Assembly: GCA_039619475.1 (NCBI GenBank)
Contig: CM077115.1
Location: 505,383,352 to 505,447,351, forward strand
Reading direction: 5' to 3'
DNA: 64,000 bases
Source: Icerya purchasi
Taxonomy: Eukaryota; Arthropoda; Insecta; Hemiptera; Monophlebidae
The translations under genes and the position numbers were made by a program. Below, in pieces: positions 46,393 to 58,596 of this stretch; positions within the stretch are counted from its first letter, which is position 1; each line of letters starts with the position of its first letter. The notes beneath the pieces were generated by a model, which had not been told where the DNA came from, did no database searches, and saw nothing but the letters and a program-made list of their open reading frames with translations.

Positions 46393-49207
46393 GTATCAAT
46401 CGATTAGTGCACTTTTCAGACTTAAAGGCCAACGCGGTATAATCACAAATGTAAAACGAATAATGGCACGCCGCGACCGGAAATGATTGGATCTCGTTAT
46501 TTTCCTGTAAATACTATCGCCGTTCGTTGTCAAAGCGCGATAACAAACTTAAATTCTGTCGTAACAATACTTTTTATGCGACAAGTAATTAATTCGCGAA
46601 ATATTATTATTACCGAATCATCTGGTTCGCTGACGCCTCGTGATAATGATGATAATAGTTTTGTGGTCCGTGTTCGCTGACTCGTAGAGCGGTTTTGCTT
46701 TTAAAGTGGTATCGCGAAAAACTACTTTATTATATGGAGAGATAAAATATTCGAATTATTATTAGTAGTGTGATTGATCTGGTAATTTTCATCGAATCGA
46801 TGTGACAAGTATGATGCTTTATAACGAATAGAGATTGAAAATTGTATTCGATGTTGTTACTTTTGTCGAGATATCAGATGTACTTAAAAACATTGTACGT
46901 AAAATGATTTATTAATTGTGGTAGAGTATGTAGGTAGGCGCTTGTTTGAACTTGTAATTTACGTATTTGAGTTTTTTAAATATTATTTCGTGATTTTTTA
47001 TAGTGCTCTTTTGAAATTTTTTAGTCATGTAGTGTGTATGTTTGAAACGTTAATTTTTAATTTATTTCGATTCTCATTTTAGTGCTCGGCAGAATTAATT
47101 TTCTTACTAATGATAGACTATTTCACGTTTTTTAGTTAATTTTTTTCGTTCAATTTTAAGTTTCATAGTGGGGATTACTTTTTATTTGCTCGTAATTTTG
47201 ATTTTTGTTTATTCAGTTTATATATTTCATGTTTCGGTTTACATGATTGTATTTCTTCAAGTAGTCATAACATACATCCTAAGTGAACTTGAATGAACTC
47301 TATTGCAAAAAAAAGTAATGCTGTCTCGGTTACTATAACTGGAATACTATTTCGGTAATGATTACAAACCCAAATTTATAATACTGTTTTATGAAATGTA
47401 ATTAAATAGTTATGTAGTCCTAATATATTAGTTTTAAAAGATAAATAATAGTATATTTATTTTTTTAAGTGGAAATAAAAAACTATTATGCTATATAACA
47501 TTAATTGGTAAATATTTACGTCCAAAATGTAAATAAAACAATATTGCCGAGTTTACATAACTTGTCAAAGGAGAATTACGTTAGATTTATTTAAACTGAC
47601 TATATTACTAATTTTATCGGCTAAATTGCCACGCAGCATAAATGAAATTGGCAAGATTTCATGCTTAAAGTGAATATAATACATTATTACAGAGTTCGTT
47701 TATTTATTACTAAACTTTAAGTGTAAACGTTAAATTTATAACTCTTTTTATATTTACTTCTTAATAAATTACGTTCATTCTTATCTTAACCAAACACGCT
47801 CAAAGATATCATTACGCTAGTCGGTAATAAAAATATCGATTAAATTGTATTGACTAAATGTATTTAATACTATTCTCTATTGATATCGATATCGGCTGCA
47901 TTAAACACAGCCATGTATCGATTTAGCGCATCGCTGCCTACATTATGTATATGCTGGATATAATCCTTTGCGGTCTTTTTGAACCTTCGTTTTTTCTTAT
48001 TTCACAAACCCTTTAGCGTCGGCTCTTTCGGACGGTGATCTAGAATCAGACGTAATGAATCGGTATTTAAGTAAAATTCGATTCCCGTTATTTTCTGTAA
48101 ACATTCGGTATTTTTAAATTTAAAAAAAAAAAAAAAAACAACAAACAACGGAGATAAAAAACAAGGATAAAACTGAAATAAAAACGAGAAAAGGTAAAAT
48201 TATAAGCGATTGTTTTTGTTTCGGTTCAAGATAATCTTCTAAAAGGTCGGTGATCACAACATACCGTATATCACCAAAAACTTTATTGGATGGGTCGTTT
48301 CAACCTTACCATCATAAAATGTGTACTACTCTAATGCAAATACATTTGCCTCATCGGTATTATCCGAAGTGAGGACCCAAAAAAAAAAAAAAAACAAAAA
48401 TAAAACGTATATCCGATATTGATGTTTTTAATGTATTACGATGAACTGGGCGGAGCTATATAAGATATTGATTCTCTGCACTCTGTTTAATTTAATGTAA
48501 ACAAAGACTCTAGACAAAAATTATGTTATCGGCGAATAGTAAACACTTTTTTTGACCTGCTGATGGGCTGGGGAGGTCAATAGTAGTACACAGCAGTGGT
48601 GTAAAACGAGAGATAACGATCAGCAGGCGAATAGAGCCGATTTGGAAAGTACTAATTTATTAATTTAAAAGAAGCTAAACGGAGGACAGAGACACGTTTG
48701 TGTGAGCAATAAGATACGTCATCTTCTGAGGGGCTACAATTTTTTGTTTTTCCATCGAGATTAATTCACACGTAAGAATCAAAAAAAGGAAACAAAAAAA
48801 AAAACGATATTACAAAATATGCAATCTGAGTTACTGCAGGTCGAAAAATAGAAACCAATTCTTCCACTTTACAATAATTTTATATGGTAGTAGTTTTTTT
48901 GGATACAAGTTTACAAACAGAGATTTCCCATTAAATGAAGAAAAAAAACGAACCGTGTGGCGTAGTCGGCTAGACAGTGGCGTTTTGTTTTCGAATTGTC
49001 GCATTTCAAAAATTTCACTTGCGCTTGGTTAATGTCCACAGGATCAGCAACCTCTTGCTCTGCGTAGAGCCATTTAACTGCGAGAGTAATTGTAGATGTA
49101 AATGTAAGACGGGTGTCATCTTAATTGGCCTCATCGGCATCATGAAAAAGAAGGTGTAGGATAGACGTGGCATAGTGTGAAAACTAAAATCGGTGAAAAC
49201 AGGTTAG
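46393..49207. other. Unassigned DNA
   Basis: AT-rich, with no open coding stretch above about 65 codons and no repeat ends that I can see. Homopolymer A runs lie at 48121-48136 and 48380-48394. Confidence 0.4.
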
Positions 49208-49215
49208 GTCGAGAT

Positions 49216-49554
49216 TAAGGCCGTGTCCACGGGAGGGGTTTTGGGGGTTAACTCCCCCCCCCTGAGAACTGAAATATTCTTACCTTAAAAAGAAAAAGAA
49301 AAATATGCTCTATACTTTTAGGTACTTCATTAATATTTTATGCAAAATTTTTTATTACGAGTATACGTAATTTTTATTAATGTTCATATACGGGGGGTAA
49401 TTCATTTATGTAAATTATTAATACACATAAATCAAAATGATGGAAATTATTAATAGTATGAATATTAGTGAAAAATATATTGTTATTTATAAAATAAATA
49501 CGCGAAGAAAATTTTCAAAACCCCCTCCTTTTCAAAATTCTGGGCACGGGCCTG
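49216..49554. mobile_element. hAT-like non-autonomous element, copy 1
   Basis: The element is flanked by a perfect 8-bp duplication GTCGAGAT (49208-49215 and 49555-49562). Its ends, TAAGGCCGTGTCC on the left and, inverted, CAGGCCCGTGCCC on the right, are imperfect terminal repeats of hAT character. The inside has no reading frame. Its right 250 bp are nearly identical to 51306-51561. Confidence 0.8.
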
Positions 49555-49562
49555 GTCGAGAT

Positions 49563-51094
49563 GCCGAACAGAAGATAAGATGGACCAGATGCAGATGAAA
49601 TGGAAAAGGAAAGTAAAAATATGAACAGCATCGGACTCCTAACAAAAGTGAATTCGATAGGTACGTCAAAATGAAAGAAAACAGTAACAGAAAAACGAGC
49701 GGAATAATTTACGGAATAATTTACGTTCGAAGATTATTTTCGGGTTGTCACAATGGGGCGCGTTTTTTTTTTTTTGTTTTTTTCCAGAAAAAGTCTAATG
49801 TGCGTATCGATCATTTCATGTTAATTTTCCGATTAGAATAACTCTGTTCGAGAATTGAAATAGCGCGCGATTTATTCTGAACAACTGAAAATTATTCGAA
49901 TATTTTGAGTTCGACGAACCCCCCTCTATGAGCCGGTTTTTCATATTACTTCCGCTTCAATGGAAACCTTTGCGAACACATTGACAGCAGAATGCGCATA
50001 ATGGAGATTCTTTCTAGGTATAGGTTGTTGCCAGTTCCGAAGTCTGTTTAGCCGCTGAAAATCCAAACAAATCGTTAGCTGATTATTAATTGTATTCGCT
50101 CACCGGTCGATATAATTTGATTGATGATATTGTGTAATCTGCCGATGCGCGCGCTTCGTCATCTCGGTACTGAGTCGGGGAAGAGCTTCTACAACAAAAG
50201 CGCACGCTGATGTCGTACGGAGTCATAAGTAGAGTCGGAAATTCGGAATAAAAAACGCGTCAATAAACAGGTAGGTAGATATCGAACTTCTATTTTCTAC
50301 GCTACTAATATAGAGCGATATGTATACACGTATTTAGCCGATGATGTCGAGTCGTTCACACGAAGACACAGAGCATTGCGCTGAATGCGCACCGCCGTCA
50401 ACATCCAGATCTGGAATATGGCCATGGAAGTTGCGGATTCCGTAATAGTGCCGCGGGACAGAGATGGCGGTACGTTTGCCAACTGTGGCGCGCTTTGTCG
50501 CACCAGCGGTTACTCGGGTGGGCGTCTAGACGGTAGAGCGCCGCGTAAGCCCACGCGTCGATCTCTCCAAGTCGTTTGCCTAGCCACATATGGTGGTTAT
50601 ATTTTTTTTTATCAGTGTGACCGAATTTAATACGAAATTTTAGATCTAATTCGGATAATTAACGACAATACAGAATCATTTGTAGCCTTTTTTAATAGAA
50701 ATTCGGCTAACTGAGCTACCCCACCTTCTTCGTCTATTGTTGCTTTTCGATTAATTTATTAAAATACCTAAAAATTTTCAACAGGTGACCATCGATCTGA
50801 ACTACCGGCAGTTTCGCGAACGATTTAATATCTATTTAGCACGTACATATATATAGTTCGAACTCTATTACAGTTTTTTCTGTTTTTTTTTTTTTCTTAC
50901 AACTTTCACAGGCTGCTGTCTCAGCGACTGTAGATTATTAAAACTTTTTCCGTAGAGGCGAGTTGTAAAAAAGTAAAGCGATTCTTAATTTCCAACTATT
51001 TAATAATATTTTCAGATATTTTTATTCGTTATGTACGGGGAGAGAGGATGATATTAAAATATTCTCGCGTTTAAATAATACCAAAAATATCCGT
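49563..51094. other. DNA with a GC-richer island
   Basis: 49563-50099 and 50641-51094 show nothing recognisable. 50100-50640 is described separately. Confidence 0.4.
50100..50640. promoter_or_regulatory. GC- and CpG-richer island, possible promoter or first exon
   Basis: Compared with its surroundings the stretch is rich in GC and CpG (GCGCGCGCTTCG, CCGCGGGACAGAGATGG). It carries overlapping open frames on both strands (50385-50630 +, 50398-50589 -, 50297-50503 -), which is expected of GC-rich DNA and not proof of coding. A promoter, a 5' exon or a foreign fragment would all fit. Confidence 0.25.
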
Positions 51095-51102
51095 GCATAT
51101 AC

Positions 51103-51561
51103 CAAGAGGGGGGTTAAACCCCTTTCACCATGAGAGTTGAAATAGTTATTCTGAAAAAAAATCAAAAATTTAAAATAAATATCGATGATTTTACGATCTT
51201 ACCTTTAAAAGAAAAAAAAAGATATGCTCCATATTTTTAAGCACTTCATTTTTTTTTTTTTTTTGAAAAATATGTATTTATTATTTTTTACATACAAAAC
51301 TTTCGTCAAGCTAAAAATATGCTTCATATTTTTAGGTACTTCATTAATATTTTATGCAGAATTTTTTATTACGAGTATAATCAATAGCATATGTAATTTT
51401 TATTAATGTTCATATACGGGGGGTAGTTCATTTATGTAAATTATTAATACATAAATCAAAATGATGGAAATTATTAATAGTTTGAATATTGGTGAAAAAT
51501 GTATTGTTATTTATATAATAAATATGCGAAGAAAATTTTCAAAATTCTGGGCACGGGCCTG
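51103..51561. mobile_element. hAT-like non-autonomous element, copy 2
   Basis: It is flanked by a perfect 8-bp duplication GCATATAC (51095-51102 and 51562-51569), different from that of copy 1. The right end matches copy 1 (GGGCACGGGCCTG). The left end begins CAAGAGGGGGG and is diverged. An extra stretch at about 51250-51335 repeats the ATATGCTTCATATTTTTAGG segment, making this copy longer (459 bp against 339 bp). Confidence 0.8.
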
Positions 51562-52336
51562 GCATATACATATATTTGTCCGCCGGAAGTGTTAAAATTA
51601 TCGGCCCCGCATGTTTATACTGTATAAAACGACAACGCGCAGTATCTTTTGCTCGGCATTATATTTTAATGTTCCATCAGAAAAAGGAACGTTCTCGCCG
51701 CCAGGTACATATACCATTCCTGTTTTTGCAATAATTATATTTAATATTTTATAATTTTGTCCTAGAATTCTTCTTATAATCAAATAAATCTGCTCTGTGT
51801 TTCTATTACACTGCTTCGCTTAGTTTTTAATAAACCGTTCGTTAGAACGCGAATATTTTAAATTTGTTACTTACCTACCTAGCCCGGTGTGAATTTATTT
51901 TTTTTTCCCGCGGTAAGTTTAAGTTGATTTTTTTTAAAAAAATTATCCTAATCACTAAATGTTCGTCTCTCGCTTTTAGAGCTGTTCTCTGCCAATACGC
52001 TTATTCTACGAATTTCTAGAACGTTATTTTTTTTTTTTTTTTTTAAAAACCGAGTTTTACACGTCAGAATTGATCATTTAGTAACATAAGGTATGCATAC
52101 ATAAAAAACGATAATGTGCATATTGCAGTTGTCACGTGTGACATATATATAACAAACGATCATTTGAATATTTGTTATAGAGCAAATTACTTTGGGAATT
52201 TTATTTTTCTTTTTTTCTTAATTTTATAAGGTATCTGAAATTATTAAGGAAGAGAGAGACCTATATGAGAGGAGCGAAATCGGAATTACTTTTAATGCGT
52301 CGCTTAATTACGGGATCAAGTAAGCGTCACGGAATT

Positions 52337-52760
52337 CTTTTTTTGGTTCCTTATTTATTTTTGGGCACATAAGCAAAGGACCTTCACCCAGCACAGCAAC
52401 AAAAAAGGAGCGGATCAGTTAAGAGAATATCAGTATATTCGGTCAGAAACTGCTGGAATGTGAAGAACCGAGCACCGGCATAATGAACTGAGAGGGAAGA
52501 TACAGGATGTAAGAGGAGTAATAAGGACCAGGAAGTCTAAAATAAATTGGAAAAAAGAATTGCCCGTTCGGTCAATAGTATGGACATTTGAAGAAGATCC
52601 GGTTTTACAGACAGCTTCACGATTCGGATGAAAATGGCAGTTAGGAGAATGAGTTAAATGAACATGAAAATGCGAGGAAGGTAACCGAGTATGATTAAGA
52701 CGCAGACGAATAATAGGGAGACAACAGCAGAATGCGGTAGAAAAGGAAAGTCATAATACC
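52337..52760 (-). repeat. Pyrimidine-rich A-tailed retroposon, copy 4 (minus)
   Basis: A T-rich tract followed by GGGCACATAAGCAAAGGACC (from 52363) is the inverted 3' end. The body shares ordered words with 41770-42060, 52890-53230 and the inverse of 3560-3880. Confidence 0.6.
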
Positions 52761-52802
52761 AAAGGTTGGCAGGAAGATTTGACTAAATGTCTACACGAGT
52801 TT

Positions 52803-53240
52803 AAGTTTTTATTTTTATTTTTTTTATTATTATTTAATGGGCACGTCAGCACAGGACATTCAACCAATGTAAAAAAGATTAGAACAATAGAAAGACATAT
52901 AGAGTGACAAGTTATATTAAAAAACGATTAGAGACAGAAGAAATGAAGGCAGCTAGCTAACAAGGGAACAACAGAAGGAGATGGAAAAGAGAGGATGTAG
53001 AGGACACTGTTAGGGAGGCCAAGGTTAAGCAAATTGGAATAAAAGATCACGCGTTCTGAGGAAATGAAGGCGCATTCGAATAGTACTTGCGTCACAGGTG
53101 ACATTTAAGGTAGGAGGATGAAAGGGACGACACAAGGGAGATTGAACAAGAGCAAAGCGGAAACGAGAAGCCCGGGGGCAGACTATGATTAAAAAGAAGG
53201 CGAACTATGGAAGAAGTGACAGAACGGCTGATACTGGAAA
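52803..53240 (-). repeat. Pyrimidine-rich A-tailed retroposon, copy 5 (minus)
   Basis: The T-rich tract 52803-52838 and GGGCACGTCAGCACAGGACA form the inverted 3' end. The body has AGCAAATTGGAATAAAAGAT, also present in copy 3, and a GGCGAACTATGGAAGAAGTG block. It lies about 40 bp from copy 4 in the same orientation. Confidence 0.6.
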
Positions 53241-53561
53241 AATTGTTAAAGGAAAAGAGGATGGGGAAGGTTGTAAGGCAAGGTAATAGGAGTCAGGGTT
53301 GGAGAAAAGAGACGGATGTAGATCACAGTCCAATCTTAGTTAAATTTAACAATTTTACGATTATTACGATCATGGGGAATTTTTTTTTTTTGTTATGCAT
53401 GTCTGTGTTTTGCGCTTTTTTATCGGCTGCTTAATAAGTTGTTTTTTTTTTTTTTTTGGAAAATGGGAAATATGCGTGTATTGTAGTTACTGGAGCGCGT
53501 AAATGTTGCATGATATTTAAACACGTGTATTCCGGTCCTTTTCGGTTAATCCTATCAGCTA

Positions 53562-53711
53562 ATGGCAAACCCGAATGACTTGCTCATAAAAATAATAGAC
53601 ATCGGTAGAAACCCCTTACCGGAATCTTCCAACGCGCTGGAGCCCCGACTTGCACCGGACTTTGTTCGTGTCCGGCATAATGTAGTAGGAAGTATCTTCT
53701 CTTTTTCGTGA
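53562..53711 (+). other. Candidate 49-residue ORF or exon
   Basis: The frame from ATG 53562 reads MANPNDLLIKIIDIGRNPLP and continues LAPDFVRVRHNVV. Its composition is that of protein and not of the AT-rich background. A fair acceptor, CCTATCAG, ends just upstream at 53559. I do not recognise a family. It may equally be the antisense of an unidentified repeat. Confidence 0.25.
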
Positions 53712-54123
53712 CCGAAGTTTACACTTTAAAGGTTGCGTTCTTTAATTTCCGCATTGGCGTTCGCCACACTTTGTATTTCCTCCTGTATTTCATTTTAGGG
53801 TGTCATTTTTTTAAATTTCCTTCGACGGTTCCCGCAATGTAGGTAGAGAATGCACGTTAAACGTCTCTTCCTAGTCGAGGGGCACCTTACTAAATCGTTT
53901 CGTCCCCATATTCGTTTTCCCTTTAATAATATTGGCGGCAGTGAAAACGCTACAAACGAAACGGATAAAAGAACATTTAATTTCGAAGCTTGACCTAATC
54001 GACAGTAGACGAAAGTTTCGCTGACATGCGAGCAACCACTGCAAAGGTGTATGCTTTTAAAAAATCTACGCGTTGATCGGATAAAAAAAAATGTCATTTG
54101 GGAATTATGATCTGTTGCACCGG

Positions 54124-54300
54124 TTTTTTTTTTATTTTTATTTATATTTTTTGGGGGGCTCGTCAACCGAGGACCTCATCCAGAAACGAAAGGAAGAAGA
54201 GTTAACTAATTAAAACTTAATTCGATCGGAAAGAGCTAAAATAAAGGAACCAATGGCAGGAATAACAAACTGAGAAGTAAAGAACAGGATAATTGTGATA
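54124..54300 (-). repeat. Pyrimidine-rich A-tailed retroposon, copy 6 (minus, short)
   Basis: A T tract and then GGCTCGTCAACCGAGGACCT and ACTAATTAAAACTTAATTCG match copy 7 closely. It is strongly truncated at the 5' side of the transcript. Confidence 0.65.
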
Positions 54301-55061
54301 ATGTGAAATTACTTGCTTACCACGAACACGTGCGGAGAAAGGTGGTATATTTCGATGGGTTTTATCATTATTATTTTTTTTGTTTTCTTTTTACTCTTTA
54401 GGCTGGTGTCACCAAGATATACTCCGGCGATGAGTATGAGAAGCCCTTCTTTTCTTTTGAACAATTTAACGTAAATGTACAAATGAACTAAACAGAACTG
54501 TTCCCAGACTTTTTACGTGTTTTATATAATTTTTTTTTTTTGTAACTTTCCGAAGATGGGCGCGTGTTGAAAATTTTACAGCATGAAAAAATAAACGAAA
54601 AAAAAAAATCACTTATCAAATGAACACCAAAGTAAATTCTACGTCAATGTGTTTGTTTAGCAGTGTAGACAGAATTTTGTGACGTATTTGACGATTTGTG
54701 ATGCTATGTATTTTCGATGCTGATGTCATTAATGAGCCTAATCATCTCCATTAGATTTTGGGAATATTGAAGTTTTTCCGAGTGGTTATTAGAGAAAAAA
54801 ACAAAAACAAAACGAAAAAAGTAATTTTCGTAAAAACTGATTATATGGCGGAAGTTAAGCACGATCATGTCATTTCATTCGTTTTACAACATGGTTTAAT
54901 TACGGAAATAATTTTTATAGTTTATAGATTTTCAGCGCAGACGAAGAATTTTTGTCGATTAAGATTTTTAAGTAATTAGTTTTCTCAGATTTACACCGTT
55001 TATTAATCATTTTATGCCGGACGAATATTTTCTCGTTTTACTACTTCCATTTCACTGTAAA

Positions 55062-55260
55062 ATTTTATATACATTTTGGGGTGGGGTGGGGGGGGGGAGC
55101 TCGTCAATCAGGGACCTCCTCACCCAGAAGTGATAGAAAGAAGAGACAGCTAATGAAAACTTAATTCGAGCTGAAATAAAGGAACCAACGGCAGGGAAAA
55201 CAGCCCTGGGGAGGATATAGGAAGCACAAAAATTAGCGCAGAAAGCTATATTATGCCTAA
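55062..55260 (-). repeat. Pyrimidine-rich A-tailed retroposon, copy 7 (minus, short)
   Basis: A G-rich tract, then AGCTCGTCAATCAGGGACCT and AATGAAAACTTAATTCGAGC, then AAATAAAGGAACCAACGGCA. The last words are shared with 54237-54262 and show that copies 6 and 7 are close relatives. Confidence 0.65.
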
Positions 55261-56288
55261 AAACAATCGGTTAAAATTTTCATTGCTCTTGCACTGTAAT
55301 GCGACATTTCAGACTAAATCGGTTATTTCGCAGGATGCGTTTATTAGTAATATATGCTTCCGATTAAAACGCGTGTCTTCGTCTTGTTATTATTCGTTTT
55401 TTTATAATTTATTTAAGCAATCCTAAATGGTGGTCGCAGAAATGGCAGCAAGATGTGAACAATGTTGTTTCTGCACGACTCGGTGCTAAATGATACAGGA
55501 TATACTGCTTCTCCATAATAACAACGAGACAAAAAACACCGAATGTGTACGTAACAAGTCGACGTATTGCGGAATTAAGTTGATTTGTAACGCGGTTCGG
55601 CCGTATTCGTGTTTTGTTTATTCTGATGAATCATCGTTTTCGAACTTCATTAATCTATCCTTACCTCTCGATGTGAACACTTTTTGTCAACTATCGGAAA
55701 TGCGTTCGTCAGCAGTGGTTCAATTTTGAAGTTATCCTAGCCGGCTAGTGCCATTCTATGTAGGTCTTCAAAGAAACCTGATCATTTTTAAATCATTTTT
55801 ATAGCGTATGTTTCTCGGTTTCGATAATATTACCTTTTCGAATTCCGATTATTTAGATCATCTAAAATTAAGTTATAAGCTTACGGTATTTATAAAAACC
55901 TTCTTATTTGTATAAAAGCGAGCTGTTTACGCATACATTGGCCGTGAAATCAACTATTTCTTTAGAGATATTAAAAAAAAAATTAATTATTTATACGAGT
56001 TTTTTTTTTTTTTATTGTAAAGTTATACCTTTTTTATAAGTAAACAAATGATAATCAGCGAATTATAAAAGAAGTAGGTTTGAGAAAAAAACAACTTAAA
56101 TGTCCTGTGCTGTAAGATGTGAAAATTGATTTTCGAAAATACCTGAAATATTAGAAAACGATCGAATATGGTTTGCACGACGCATGCTTTTAGGAGGGAA
56201 GCGAGGTGCTGAAAACTGGACGTTTTGGTACAAAACAAATGCGCGTTCTTCTTCTTTTTCGTCTTCTTCCGTTTTTCACCTGACAACC
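55261..56288. other. Unassigned DNA
   Basis: A 79-codon frame at 55490-55729 shows no motif. The rest is AT-rich without recognisable features. Confidence 0.35.
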
Positions 56289-56545
56289 ATGGTGAAGATT
56301 TCTTGCTTTAATCCTCTGCCGGCCTTGCGGAATGAATCTGCCGCATCCATAAACGACCATTTTCCGATATTATCAGGAGAACGCCAACTCCTTTTTCCTT
56401 CCACCGTCATTATGGTCAGTGATAATTTATACTGTGAACCATGTCCTAAGGGGGGTGGCTCAAAGTCTTATGTAAAAATGGGGGAAAGAAAGAAGATACG
56501 TCTTAAAAATGCAGGACGGTATTCTTCTATCTTGTATGCGCTAAC
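56289..56545 (+). CDS. Candidate first coding exon of an unidentified gene
   Basis: An ATG in good context (CAACCATGG) opens 85 codons beginning MVKISCFNPLPALRNESAAS, with NLYCEPCPKGGGSKSYVKMG further on. The frame reaches a strong donor, GTGAGT, at 56546-56551, after which it would stop within one codon if unspliced. The frame is also open upstream to 56184. I do not recognise the product and could not find a second exon downstream. It may be a real 5' exon or a chance frame. Confidence 0.3.
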
Positions 56546-56685
56546 GTGAGTATCACTAAATATGTATAACGGAAACCATTATTGCCTCTATACTCATTAT
56601 CTTTCAATTCATCGAAATAGTGGGTAAAGAATGAAAACTATTTCTAAAAAGATCCGCGATTACTATTAAGAGGTATTTTAAAAAC

Positions 56686-56890
56686 ATTATAAATGTAAAC
56701 AATTTAAAAAAATAAACCGGTCGGACTAATTTATTATATTTATTGTTTTATATGGTTCAAATTTGTTAATGTTTTTACAATCTGGATTATGTTATATATT
56801 TTTGTGAATTGTTGAATGTATGACACGTAACAAACAATATAACATCAGTAATGTTAACGGTCATTTTTTTAAATTGTTTACATTTATAAT
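56686..56890. mobile_element. Short element with perfect 28-bp inverted ends
   Basis: Arms 56686-56713 and 56863-56890 are exact reverse complements, starting ATTATAAATGTAAACAATTT. They enclose 149 bp without a reading frame. No clear target duplication was found, so a chance or local inverted duplication is also possible. It fits a miniature inverted-repeat element. Confidence 0.5.
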
Positions 56891-58283
56891 ATAGTTATAC
56901 GGCAAGAAAATACTTATAATATTTTAAAAATGTTGTACGGCTATACCCCCATCTTGTGTACCAGCGCTATTGACGTAATTATTTTCATTTTAGTGCCCGT
57001 TAGAAAAACGAAAGGATTTTTGTCATCTTTTCAACATGCAAATTTAATCGATCTCTAAATAAATACGCTTTTGCCGCAAAGAGATTATAGAAAATGCAAT
57101 TTAGCACCTGTTAAAGAATTTAAGGTGTTCATTTGTTTGCCATTATTACATTTTTTTTCTTTTATACCTTTATTTGTCGTATTTTCAAACGAATATACAT
57201 ATGTGCATTTACGATAAATTTTTATTAACTAATTTCTAATCGTTTGTTGTTTTTCAATTTTTTTTTTCTCTAGTTTGCCGAGGGTGACTCCTTATCATCA
57301 GCGGGATTCACTTTAGTAGTAATTTGTTGAAGTTACATTACGGCTACCTGTAATATAATTAGCACCGTTCATGTGCTAATTAGCAAAAGATAGACCTTCG
57401 CCGATTACAAGTTTATAGATTAACATCATGTACGACGGTGCAGCGTTCGTATGTTTTTCGCTCTCCCTTTGCCATTTCTATTTTTTTTCTCTTCAAACGA
57501 CACCAAGTTTATTTCTTATCAGCTTTTATTTTTAATCGCGAAACACGGTTTTTTATTTACTTATTATTCCGTTTATTTCTCATTTGCATAATAACATGTG
57601 GAAGCGTGTTTTGTTTTGTGTTTTTTTTTTTTTTTTTTTTTGTTTGATATTTAATTATTTTGCTGTTGCGGGGGGGTATAAAATTAATAATTAAACATAT
57701 TTAAGCGCGCATCGGCGTTATCTTTTTCTTCTGTGTTTAACTTCAGGATGACCTTTGCTTAGGTACACAGATAGCTCTCTCTGCCGCTCTCTCTGATTAA
57801 CATTTTTCGTTCATTGATAATAAATTACCGAACGGAGGGCTAAACTTATGTGCATTTAACAGTGTTAATAATCTACCGGGCAATCAGCGAACGAGAAAAC
57901 GCACTCACCTGGTAAAAGTTTCTCGCTTGCATTAGAGCTTCCGTTTCGGTTCGTTTCCAATTTTTTATATGTACTTTTCGGCCAGCTTATTCTGCGTTTC
58001 AGCTGATTAATGTCATAGAGCCCGATTTATTAATACTCTGTAGAAAAAATGCATAAAATATTAACCGGTGTTTTCTTGTTTTTCCGTAAGGTTTATGATT
58101 ATTTTTAGGATTACACGATTGTTGCGAGGTTTAGAGGGGGGGAGTATGGCCTCAGCTTCCCGGAGAGCCCCGCGGTCTTGAACAGAAAAAAATTTAATTT
58201 TCCACATGCGAAATTTAAGCTCCTTCTTTCCAAAATACTCGATACTGTAAAAATGCAAGATTCTAAATTTGCGTTTTTTATCC
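56891..58283. other. Unassigned DNA
   Basis: AT-rich with T runs (57620-57641) and no recognisable exon or transposon end. Confidence 0.4.
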
Positions 58284-58480
58284 TAAAAATAATACGAAAT
58301 ACTCCAGCTGATACTTCAAGGAAAAATAGAAGGCAAACGGAGACGACATCATGGATACCGAATATAAAATGCTGGACGGGAATTAATGAAATGAGAAAAT
58401 TGGAAGTCGAGACATGTATAACCGTTTGGTCGCCGACGTCCGCTAAGCGGTCATGGCAAAGGAAGGAGAAGATCCTGAAA
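58284..58480 (+). pseudogene. LINE C-terminal tail fragment
   Basis: Frames around 58295-58345 read YEILQLILQGKIEGKRRR. After a frame change come WIPNIKCWTGINEMRKLE and RDMYNRLVADVR. This is the usual C-terminal end of endonuclease/reverse-transcriptase LINEs (LLQGKIEGKRRRGRR, then W...WTG, then R..YR.LVANVR). Everything upstream is missing. The fragment ends just before the next LINE. Confidence 0.75.
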
Positions 58481-58596
58481 ACAATTCACTTAATTTGTTA
58501 TATAAAAAAAAGAATACATATATGAGTTCATTAATAAAGTGATATATTTTTTCTCTATAAAACTTTCTCTTTTTCTCCTAATAAACTAAATGCTAA

